Of a DNA stretch of 11,820 nt, positions 1 to 6,900 are shown piece by piece (position 1 is the first letter of the stretch; each line of letters begins with the position of its first letter). The DNA is from JAWXTP01 sp044433415 (GTDB lineage Bacteria > Bacteroidota > Bacteroidia > Bacteroidales > Rikenellaceae): positions 1 through 11,820 of the forward strand of contig JAWXTP010000093.1 in NCBI GenBank assembly GCA_044433415.1. Direction: 5' to 3'. The position numbers and the translations under genes are program-made. Below the pieces are notes generated by a model, which was given only the letters and a program-made list of their open reading frames with translations, did not search any database and had not been told where the DNA came from.

Positions 1-192
1 ATGACGTTACTGATTTTTACCCTAAATTTTAGAGCAAATAATTGTAATTTTAAATTTACCCTCAAAGCTAATGTGCCTATGTGAAATACTTATATTTTAC
101 TATCTTGAATTTAAAATGACATACACTATATTAACTGAAAATGAAAGAGTCTGTATACATCTTTCAAAATAAAAACATTAAAATTAAATAAT

Positions 193-429
193 ATGAAAAA
201 GATGAAATTTTTTACAGCTACAGCAATAGTTGCAATGGCTGCAGCAGTAGTATATGTTGGATACACTGCTTACGAACAAGTAACAATGACTGATACTGAG
301 TATGTGATTCAAGCTAATTTGGAGGCATTGACAAATGGTGAATCAGAAGGGAATGTTACATGCAAAGCACCTTGGAGTCCTATTTGTACAACGTTAGGGG
401 TCTATGTAATTTACGGAACGGAACAATAA
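193..429 (+). CDS. NVEALA-family small exported peptide
   Basis: A 78-residue protein with a basic N-terminus (MKKMK), one long hydrophobic segment at about residues 6-27 that reads as a signal sequence or membrane anchor, and the sequence NLEALTNGE at 42-50. The last is a clear variant of the NVEALA motif that names this family of short Bacteroidales proteins. Downstream is a short tail with two cysteines, C57 and C65, eight residues apart, which could form a disulfide after export. Family members are usually 60-100 residues and often sit beside a BF3164/TolB-like lipoprotein, as here (next gene starts 135 nt downstream). The molecular function of the family is not established to my knowledge. 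The motif lies between the hydrophobic segment and the cysteine tail, so it could be a processing or recognition site, but that is inference. The start follows an A-rich leader (aaattaaataat), as usual in Bacteroidota. No good promoter match was found upstream. Confidence 0.85.
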   Translation: MKKMKFFTATAIVAMAAAVVYVGYTAYEQVTMTDTEYVIQANLEALTNGESEGNVTCKAPWSPICTTLGVYVIYGTEQ

Positions 430-476
430 ATAATATTACCTAAAATGTTATCTCACCTGAAAGTTATATGCAATAT

Positions 477-511
477 CTGAAAATTTGCCATTAAAATTAA
501 CTGAAAATTTG
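477..511 (+). repeat. Direct repeat of an 11-bp word upstream of the lipoprotein gene
   Basis: The word ctgaaaatttg occurs at 477-487 and again at 501-511, 24 bp apart start to start. The last four bases of the second copy are the TTTG proposed as the -33 element of the lipoprotein promoter. Two copies with a spacing near two helical turns could form an activator or repressor site. Chance is also possible in such AT-rich DNA. Confidence 0.35.
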
Positions 512-538
512 TGACATTTCGTAATGAACTTTTATTTG
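508..538 (+). promoter_or_regulatory. Predicted Bacteroidota promoter for the lipoprotein gene
   Basis: TTTG at 508-511 is followed after 19 bp by TTTATTTG at 531-538, which matches seven of eight positions of the Bacteroidota -7 element TAnnTTTG. Transcription would start near 545, giving a leader of about 20 nt before the ATG at 565. The lipoprotein may therefore be transcribed independently of the NVEALA gene. Confidence 0.45.
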
Positions 539-564
539 AGATAGCTTTACAATAAAATAAATCT

Positions 565-1611
565 ATGAATAAATATAGTCTACTTTTTATATGTATTTTG
601 TTTTGTCGTTGTCAAAAACAGCAAAATAACATTGATGAATTATTTCTTGAGAAACTATGCTTAACGTCACAACTATTGGAAATTAAATCCTCCGACATAT
701 TAGAGCCGATTCATATACTCACTATAGATAGTTTACTTATCTGCTCAAATTTTAGAACAGATAAGATAGTTAGAATATATGATATGAATAGTGGTGATGT
801 TTTAAATGATATTATTTCAACAGGAAGATCAAAATTTGAATTATTGGATGTTACTTCTATGTGGTTTGCAGATGACGAGTTGAATATATATGGGTTAAAT
901 TCGAGAAAAATATTACACATTCCTTCTGATCAGTTATTAAAGGAAAATCCACAAATAAGAGTTACTGAAGTAGAACAAAGTTGGTTTAAAGTTGCTTATG
1001 ATGCTGATATGAAGCTATATTATAATTCACTAGGATTATCACAAGCTACAGAGAATAGACAATTTGGTGTATTTGACTATAATACTAAAAACTTGGGAGC
1101 ATTTGGAGATTATCCACTAAAAGATAAGGGTTTACATAATAATGAGTTACTTATTATTAATCAAGGTGAAATAGCTGTAAATTCGAATAAAAAAAGACTG
1201 TTTTATTTCTCAAATTATGGTTTAAGATTTAAGGTCTTCGACATTTCAAATCCATATAACATTGTTTTGCTAGAGGAAAGCATTATATCAGAACCAACAT
1301 ATACAACTAAGTCTAAACCAGAGAAGCAGCAATATAGCATAAAATGGGCTGATGACAGCGTCAGAGGTGCACTTGCAATGACTTCGAGTCCTGAATGTTA
1401 TTATGTTTTATGTGATGGGAAGAAGTTGGTTTCGGATAAAAATTGGATGATAAATACAGTTTATCAATTTGACTGGAGTGGTACACCTTTAAAAATTTTA
1501 GAACTCAATAGAGATGTACAAACAATAAGCTACAATGAACAAAATAATCAACTTGTCGCATTATCAACAGATGAGGGTGGTAGATATATTTTTGTTTCAT
1601 ATGATTTGTAA
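565..1611 (+). CDS. BF3164/TolB-like predicted beta-propeller lipoprotein
   Basis: A 348-residue protein with a short hydrophobic signal (residues 3-15) ending in Cys14-Arg-Cys16, followed by a polar Gln/Asn-rich linker. This looks like a lipoprotein signal, but the residues before either cysteine do not give a textbook lipobox. The body has repeated strand-rich units typical of six-bladed propellers, for example LTIDSLLICSNF near 52-63, IVRIYDMNSGDVL near 69-81, FGVFDYNTKNLGAFGDYP near 167-184 and VYQFDWSGTPLKILELN near 300-316. Length, Cys-type signal and NVEALA neighbour fit the BF3164-like/TolB-like lipoproteins of Bacteroidales, whose role is unknown. It is presumably anchored in the outer membrane or periplasm. 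Its own promoter is predicted at 508-538, and a hairpin at 1766-1818 could end the transcript. The propeller assignment rests on pattern recognition and family context, not on an alignment; other six-bladed-propeller families are the main alternative. Confidence 0.72.
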   Translation: MNKYSLLFICILFCRCQKQQNNIDELFLEKLCLTSQLLEIKSSDILEPIHILTIDSLLICSNFRTDKIVRIYDMNSGDVLNDIISTGRSKFELLDVTSMWFADDELNIYGLNSRKILHIPSDQLLKENPQIRVTEVEQSWFKVAYDADMKLYYNSLGLSQATENRQFGVFDYNTKNLGAFGDYPLKDKGLHNNELLIINQGEIAVNSNKKRLFYFSNYGLRFKVFDISNPYNIVLLEESIISEPTYTTKSKPEKQQYSIKWADDSVRGALAMTSSPECYYVLCDGKKLVSDKNWMINTVYQFDWSGTPLKILELNRDVQTISYNEQNNQLVALSTDEGGRYIFVSYDL

Positions 1612-1790
1612 ACTAGACGTTGATAAGTTCGATTTGTTCCTGCATCACTTATAGTTATATGCATCGCGCCTATATTTTCTAATCTATTGCTTGAAATTTC
1701 ATTTAATTTTTTAAACAGTTCGGCTGTGAAATCCTCAAAAGGCAGCTGTTTTCCCTCGATCGTATCAATCTTTGTTACCTCTACCACCAT
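1612..1790 (-). pseudogene. Possible remnant of an unidentified small gene
   Basis: Reading leftward from an ATG at 1790, about 60 codons have a natural-looking composition, starting MVVEVTKIDTIEG and including LENIGAMHITISDAGTNR. The frame has a stop just before the ATG (tag tgt atg). It runs without a stop into the antisense of the lipoprotein 3' end, ending at 1548, where the residues look like mere antisense. The first codons lie in the left arm of the 20-bp inverted repeat, so its own leader would form a strong hairpin with the start region. I do not recognise the protein. It may be the truncated copy of a longer gene, a real small gene overlapping the lipoprotein tail-to-tail, or a chance open frame. 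No RBS-like A-rich leader is seen. Confidence 0.3.
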
Positions 1791-1818
1791 ACACTAGCGG
1801 TAGAGGTAACAAAGATTG
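1766..1818 (+). terminator. Perfect 20-bp inverted repeat, probable terminator
   Basis: Arms 1766-1785 and 1799-1818 (caatctttgttacctctacc and its exact reverse complement) enclose a 13-nt loop. On the plus strand the stem is followed by tgtatttttg, so it can act as an intrinsic terminator for the lipoprotein mRNA, whose stop is 155 nt upstream. On the minus strand no T-run follows. The stem is longer and more AT-rich than most terminators, so it might instead be an inverted duplication or mobile-element scar. Confidence 0.5.
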
Positions 1819-1975
1819 TGTATTTTTGAGCTTAAAGCCTCTATAGATATTTGCAAAATTTTTATGTATAAGAACGATGTGAGTTAATCTGAATCAGGTG
1901 GTGCCAATACTTCTCAATTATTATATACATGCAATCACACCCAATAATAGCTATTTTGCAATATCTATCACCTCA

Positions 1976-3235
1976 TTACAAAGGCATAGGAGAATAATGC
2001 ACGTGTACCAATTTCCAAACACCGTTAAGTTTTTCGAAAATAAGTGATTCACGACCACGACCTTGGTGAGCTACACCTTTAGCATCAACGGTATCAAACT
2101 GCCAGTATAACTGAACATTAGCAGAATTTCCGTAAACATTTATCACTTCACTAAGGCTGCTTAGTTTACGAGATTTAAAGCTAGAAAATGCCTTTAATAA
2201 AAAGTCCTTAGTAATACCGTCAAATCCAAAAAACTGATTTCTAGGAGCTATAATAGAGATATTATCACCTTCTGCCCATAATTCACGAGCTAAAGTCATA
2301 TCTAAATTAGAAACAACATTTAAATAATCATCCATACGTTCTCTTACAGCTTTTGTGTCAGCATCAACTACTTCATTAGGATAAAGAGCCTTAGCAAGAG
2401 GTTTAATCAACTCTACACCGTTAATTTTTGGGTAAGCCACCATAAGACGTTGACCAAAAATATCAGAATTTGCACAACTAGCAAGTAGTTCTTTAACTTT
2501 CAACATATACTCTAGGTTAAACTCTACATCTTCCATTGTTGCAGGTAGGCCGTGAGAACCAAAGATATATTTAGCTCCTGAATTTTTAATTTTTGTAAGT
2601 TCTGTAATCATAGCATCTACTGCCGCTGGTGAGTCTAGTAACATTGTGCTAGCATGACTCTTAGAAGGAGCAAAGTGAGTGTAGAATGCTGAGTTGTCTA
2701 TTAAAATACTTGCAGCTGGGAAGTCTGTTTCTGAACCGTTAGAAAATTCAAACTCTACACCAACCCAATTTTGAGAAGAAGGAACAGTAAAAGACTTAGC
2801 TTTAGTAACAGCTTGAAGATCTGCTGTATCACCAAATGCTTTAGAGAATTTAGCCATTATCCCAGAATATACTTCGCCTTTACCAAATTGTATCATAGCT
2901 TCAGGCATCATGATTTTTTTGCTTGGATAATTTGAAAGACCACCTTGGTGGTAGTTTGCAATGACTTTGTCAATAGGCTTGTTTAGGGATTGTACGTAAC
3001 TATCAAATGCAGCTATGCTTTCATAAAATAAAGGTTGTTCAAGGATAACTAGTCCCTTCTCACCTTCTATGATAAAACTTACGTCACCTAAAGGGTCACC
3101 TGTTTGAAAAACATGTAGTTTACTGTTGCTTAATTCGTAAACTGTTGTGCTTTCGTTTACTTTAGTCTGTGCGAAAGCTGAAAAAGAAGTTAAGATAGCT
3201 ACACTTAACATCATTGTTTTAAAAATTCTGTTCAT
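1976..3235 (-). CDS. Exported MBL-fold protein with C-terminal SnoaL-like domain
   Basis: A 419-residue protein with a clear signal peptide, likely cut after Ala22 (SAFA|QT). Residues about 30-255 resemble a metallo-beta-lactamase fold: strands such as HVFQTG, VSFIIEGEKGLVILEQP and DKVIANYHQGG (residues 89-99), and the later GSHGLP at 226-231. The position expected to carry HxHxDH reads NYHQGG, so most zinc ligands of that motif are absent, although His96 and His228 remain. Residues about 295-417 look like a SnoaL-like/NTF2-fold domain, with the ending GVWKLVHVHYSPMP typical of that group. The protein should act in the periplasm or at the surface; the substrate is unknown. It is divergent from an HxlR regulator and shares its operator-rich intergenic region, which suggests that regulator controls it. 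The catalytic status is uncertain: it may be a metal-poor hydrolase, a lactonase-like enzyme or a binding protein. Confidence 0.72.
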   Translation of the reverse strand: MNRIFKTMMLSVAILTSFSAFAQTKVNESTTVYELSNSKLHVFQTGDPLGDVSFIIEGEKGLVILEQPLFYESIAAFDSYVQSLNKPIDKVIANYHQGGLSNYPSKKIMMPEAMIQFGKGEVYSGIMAKFSKAFGDTADLQAVTKAKSFTVPSSQNWVGVEFEFSNGSETDFPAASILIDNSAFYTHFAPSKSHASTMLLDSPAAVDAMITELTKIKNSGAKYIFGSHGLPATMEDVEFNLEYMLKVKELLASCANSDIFGQRLMVAYPKINGVELIKPLAKALYPNEVVDADTKAVRERMDDYLNVVSNLDMTLARELWAEGDNISIIAPRNQFFGFDGITKDFLLKAFSSFKSRKLSSLSEVINVYGNSANVQLYWQFDTVDAKGVAHQGRGRESLIFEKLNGVWKLVHVHYSPMPL

Positions 3236-3294
3236 AATATTTGTTTTTAAGATTATAATACTTTCTTTTAGAGAGTAACTCTCTTTTTCTTATG

Positions 3295-3326
3295 CAAATA
3301 TACATAATGAAGTAATACTTGTCAAG
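3295..3326 (-). promoter_or_regulatory. Predicted promoter of the MBL-fold gene
   Basis: On the minus strand TATATTTG (plus positions 3295-3302) is an exact match to TAnnTTTG. CTTG (3323-3326) lies 20 bp upstream as a near -33 element. Transcription would begin around 3288, about 50 nt before the start codon at 3235. The -33 region is embedded in AGTA/TACT half-sites, so regulator binding there should block or modulate it. Confidence 0.6.
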
Positions 3327-3335
3327 TAGGTACTT
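3310..3335. promoter_or_regulatory. Cluster of AGTA/TACT half-sites, probable HxlR operator
   Basis: Three overlapping inverted repeats share the same half-site: AAGTA-a-TACTT (3310-3320), TACTT-gtc-AAGTA (3316-3328) and AAGTA-gg-TACTT (3324-3335). HxlR/DUF24 regulators of the YodB type bind TACT-N7-AGTA-like sites, and the same half-sites overlap the HxlR gene's own promoter. The cluster covers the -33 element of the MBL-fold promoter. Which pair of half-sites is the bound unit cannot be decided by eye, since the spacing here (N5 between TACT and AGTA) differs from that at 3448-3466. Confidence 0.5.
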
Positions 3336-3344
3336 AAAAGTTAG

Positions 3345-3366
3345 ATAGTTACCTAGAGGTAACTAT
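3345..3366. promoter_or_regulatory. 22-bp perfect palindrome in the divergent promoter region
   Basis: Arms atagttacct (3345-3354) and aggtaactat (3357-3366) flank a 2-bp centre (ag). It lies between the two divergent promoters, upstream of both. The core differs from the AAGTA/TACTT sites, so it may be a second operator for another regulator, or a distal site bound by the same one. Confidence 0.45.
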
Positions 3367-3425
3367 TGTTGAATTACAATTCGTTATGAAATAAAAAAAA
3401 AGTAATTTTTTTTGGTGTAGAGCCT

Positions 3426-3457
3426 TTTGGTTTATAAAAGAATATTAATTACTTTTG
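3426..3457 (+). promoter_or_regulatory. Predicted promoter of the HxlR gene
   Basis: TTTG (3426-3429), a 20-bp spacer, then TACTTTTG (3450-3457): both elements and the spacing match the Bacteroidota consensus exactly. Transcription should begin near 3464, leaving a leader of only about 18 nt before the ATG at 3482. The -7 element is itself the left half of the palindrome at 3448-3466. Confidence 0.7.
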
Positions 3458-3466
3458 TAAAGTAAT
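3448..3466. promoter_or_regulatory. Operator over the HxlR promoter -7 element (autoregulation)
   Basis: A 19-bp inverted repeat with arms attactt (3448-3454) and aagtaat (3460-3466) and centre ttgta. It contains TACT-N7-AGTA, the layout reported for YodB-type HxlR/DUF24 operators. It covers the -7 element and the likely start point, so binding would repress the regulator's own gene. The inference rests on the gene family and position. Confidence 0.6.
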
Positions 3467-3481
3467 GAAAAAAAGAAAACT

Positions 3482-3847
3482 ATGAGCAGATTAAGGGTTA
3501 TAGACAGAAATGAACCAAATTGTCCAATTCGTAATGTACTCACACGAATTGGGGATAAATGGTCGTTATTAGTGTTGTATGCACTACAAGAAAATGGAAC
3601 TATAAGATTTAAAGAGTTACAAAGAGAGATACCTGACATTTCTCAAAAAATGTTAACCGTAACACTTCGTACTCTTGAAGAAGATGGTTTTGTTTCACGT
3701 GAGGTATATGCTGTTGTTCCTCCCAAAGTGGAATATTCTTTAACAACTAGAGCGTATTCTCTTTTGCCACATATCAATAATTTAATAGGATGGGCGGTTG
3801 AGAATATGGGAAATATTATAACAGATAGACAGAAAAATGTTATATAA
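3482..3847 (+). CDS. HxlR-family (DUF24) winged-helix regulator
   Basis: A 121-residue protein spanning the whole HxlR domain: NCPIRNVLTRIGDKWSLLVL (residues 13-32), RFKELQREIPDISQKMLTVT (42-61), LRTLEEDGFVSREVY (62-76), VPPKVEYSLT (79-88) and a C-terminal dimerisation helix with IGWAVENM. It carries the N-terminal cysteine (C14) conserved in the family; in YodB/HypR-type members the corresponding cysteine senses quinones, aldehydes or disulfide stress by thiol modification. It is divergent from the MBL-fold/SnoaL gene, and both promoters overlap AGTA/TACT half-sites, so it probably regulates itself and that gene. The effector is unknown. The start at 3482 gives the family's usual N-terminal length ahead of the CP motif and lies after an A-rich leader (gaaaaaaagaaaact). 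Confidence 0.92.
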   Translation: MSRLRVIDRNEPNCPIRNVLTRIGDKWSLLVLYALQENGTIRFKELQREIPDISQKMLTVTLRTLEEDGFVSREVYAVVPPKVEYSLTTRAYSLLPHINNLIGWAVENMGNIITDRQKNVI

Positions 3848-3874
3848 AGCTGACTAGTTAGTGATTTTAAGGGT

Positions 3875-3909
3875 TTTGTTTTTTTTATAAAATAAAACAG
3901 CTAATTTTG
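3875..3909 (+). promoter_or_regulatory. Predicted promoter of the beta-galactosidase gene
   Basis: TAATTTTG at 3902-3909 matches TAnnTTTG exactly. The best -33 candidate is TTTG at 3875-3878, but the 23-bp spacer is longer than the usual 19-21, so the promoter may be weak or activator-dependent. The leader from about 3916 to 3979 contains a small hairpin, ctaaaa (3933-3938) with ttttag (3948-3953) around a CCCC loop. Confidence 0.45.
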
Positions 3910-3979
3910 TGTCTTAATATATGTGGGAACCTCTAAAACTCCCCTGATTTTAGCAACACGTACAATTAAACATACGAAT

Positions 3980-6900
3980 ATGAGAAAAATATTAATTATA
4001 ATAATTTTATCTATACTAAATCTTACAAACTTTGCACAGGCTTTGCCAGAGTGGCAGAATGAAAAAGTTGTAGATGTTAATAAATATCCAGCGCGTACTG
4101 TATTTATGAGTTATACGTCTCGTGATGAGGCTGTAGCTAATGACTACACAACTTCTCGTTATTATATACCTTTGAATGGGATGTGGAAGTTCTTATATGA
4201 TGATGATCATAGAAATATACCTGTTTCAGCAGCTGTAGAGCCTAATGTTGATTTTTCTTATTGGGATGATATAGAAGTTCCAACCAACTGGGAAGTTCAA
4301 GGTTACGGAACACCAATATACGTAAATGCTACTTATGAATTTAGTATGAAAAACCCTACTCCGCCTTTATTGCCAGAGGCTGTACCTTTAGGTGTGTATA
4401 AAAAAAATGTGGAAATTCCTTTTTCGCATTTTGATAGAGATATATTCTTGCATCTAGGAGGAGTAAAAGGAGGCATGTATGTATATATTAACGGAAAACA
4501 AGTTGGATATTCAGAAGACTCAAAAACACCTGCTGAATTTAGAATAAATCCTTATATAGTTGATGGATTAAATAATATAACATTAGTTGTTTATAGATGG
4601 AGTACAGGAAGTTACCTTGAGTGTCAGGATATGTTTAGACTTGCTGGTGTAGAACGTGATGCATATATATATTCTCAGCCTAAGACTCATATTAATGATT
4701 TTAATATTGCCTCTACGCTATATAATAACAATAAGCATGGTAAGTTAGATATAGAAATAGAACTGTCTAATTCGTACAATGTTGATGAAGATGTTATGGT
4801 TCAATATGAAATAATTGATGGTGACGGAGAGATTGTAGCTTACTACACAAAAGATACTACTTTACGTGCTAATGCAAAAGATACTATATTTTTTAACAAT
4901 GTAGTCCCTAATGTAAAGGCATGGAGTGCAGAGAAGCCAAATCAGTATACTTTGATATTTAGATTAAAACATGGAGGTAGATTTATTGAGTATATACCTT
5001 TTAAAATAGGTTTTAAGAACACAGAGATACGTGGTAATCAATTCTTTGTTAATGGTCAGCCTGTTCTGATAAAAGGTGTTAATTACCATGAACATAACGA
5101 CACATCGGGGCATTATGTTGACGAAGCAACATTGCGTGCTGATTTAGAGTTAATGAAGCAGAATAATATTAACGCAATAAGGACTTCACATTATCCTCAA
5201 CAACGTTTGTTTTATGAGTTGTGTTCTGAATATGGATTCTATGTATGTAATGAGGCAAATGTAGAGTCTCATGGTATGGGTTACAGCCTTAAAAAAGGTG
5301 GTACTTTAGCAAATAATCCAAATTGGCTTGAAGCTCACATGGAAAGAACTGTGAACTTATATAAAAGAGGTAGGAATTATGCCTGTGTTACTTTCTGGAG
5401 CTTAGGTAACGAAGCTGGTAATGGTATTAATTTTTATGAAACCTATCTTTATCTTAAAGGTGTAGATAGTTTACGCCCTGTACAGTATGAAAGAGCAGTC
5501 TTAGAGTGGAATACGGATATCTTCTGTCCTATGTATCCTTCTGCTAAGAGTCTTAGAGAGTGGGGAGAGTCAGAAAGTGATAGACCTTATATTGCGTGTG
5601 AGTATGCTCATGCAATGGGTAACTCTACAGGTAACTTTAAAGATTACTGGGATGAGATATATAGATATCCTAATCTTCAAGGTGGATTTATCTGGGACTG
5701 GGTTGATCAAGGAATATGGGTTGAAACAGAAGAAGGTGATTTTTGGGCTTATGGGGGCGATTTTGGTGATGCCTACACTCCTTCAGATGGTAACTTCTGT
5801 TGTAATGGACTCGTACTGCCTGATAGAACGCCACAACCAGGGATATACGAAGTTAAAAAAGTATATCAAAACGTGCATTTCTCAGCTGTAGATTTGTCTA
5901 AAGGTATTGTTAATATTAAGAATGGCTTTTTCTTTACAAATATAGATGAGTATAAGGTTGATTACTATGTTAAAGAAAATGGGAAAACTTTAAAAAGTGG
6001 AACTTTAAACCTTTCTCTTGAGCCTGGTGAAAGCAAGGATGTGAAAATTCCTGTTTCTAGCCTTGGTAAAAAGTTAGGTGCTGAGTATTTTATTGACTTT
6101 AAAGTAAGAACAAAAGAAAAAACAGATTTGGTACCTGCTGGTCATATTATAGCATCTGATCAATTCCAATTGCCTATAAGTCCTTTAAAACAAGACTTTA
6201 AACCAGTAGGAACAGTTCGTGTTATTGAAGATAGTGAGGGAGTGATAGTTAGTTCAAATATTGTAGATTTTGTTTTTGATAAAGCTACAGGGACATTCTT
6301 GACTTATAATGTTTCAGGTGAAGAGTATATAGCTAATGACTTTGGTTTAAGACCTTTGTTCTGGAGAGCTCCTACAGATAATGACTTTGGAAATAGAAGC
6401 TCAGAAAGACTTGTAGAGTGGAAAAAGGCTTCACAGCAAATGGATGTTTCTAGTGTAATAGTAGAAGATAAGTCATCTTACGCTGTGATTAATGTGATAT
6501 ATGACCTTCCTTATGGAGCAAAATTTAATGTAAAATATAAGGTTTATGCTTCTGGAGAATTAAATGTTAATTGCGATTTTAAAGCGGCCTATACAGGTTC
6601 CCCTGAATTACCACGTTTAGGAATGAGAATGAGAGTAGACAAATCTATGCTTTATACTCAATATTTAGGACGTGGACCTCATGATAATTATATAGACCGT
6701 AAATTGAGTGCTGATATAGACGAATATTCGACTAATATTGTAAGTATGGCTCATGATTTTGTAAGACCACAAGAAACAGGACACAGAACGGATGTTCGTT
6801 ATATGGCATTAGGAAAAACAAGATTAGGATCACGTGGGTTACTTATTACAGCAACTGAACCTTTCGAGTTTAATGCACTTAGAAACTCTATAGAAGATTA

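Larger units (their letters stand above)
1612..1975. other. Convergent intergenic region
   Basis: These 364 bases lie between the 3' ends of the lipoprotein (plus) and MBL-fold (minus) genes. They hold a possible gene fragment on the minus strand (1612-1790), a perfect 20-bp inverted repeat (1766-1818), and a weaker inverted repeat of 16 and 15 nt (1844-1859 with 1953-1967, differing by one extra T). I see no other gene, and no clear poly-U-type terminator for the minus-strand gene. Confidence 0.6.

Noticed and set aside
1..192. Gene or promoter in the first 192 bases
   Set aside because: Very AT-rich with no open frame of note; the nearest -7-like words (for example TATATTTT at 91) lack a -33 partner, so no call was made.
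711..920. Minus-strand open frame of 69 codons
   Set aside because: Lies wholly inside the lipoprotein gene, has no family resemblance and no leader signals; a shadow of the real frame.
1766..1818. Invertible promoter of the Bacteroides phase-variation type
   Set aside because: The 13-nt interval between the repeats is too short to hold a promoter, and no recombinase or promoter element is seen there.
3445..3639. Minus-strand open frame of 64 codons
   Set aside because: Antisense to the HxlR domain and running through its promoter and operator; no independent evidence.
3923..3979. Upstream ATG extending the beta-galactosidase by 19 residues
   Set aside because: The extension precedes an excellent signal peptide starting at 3980, would bury it, and begins close to the predicted transcription start.
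5577..5891. Plus-strand open frame of 104 codons
   Set aside because: Inside the catalytic barrel of the beta-galactosidase in another frame; the lacZ frame carries the active-site motifs.
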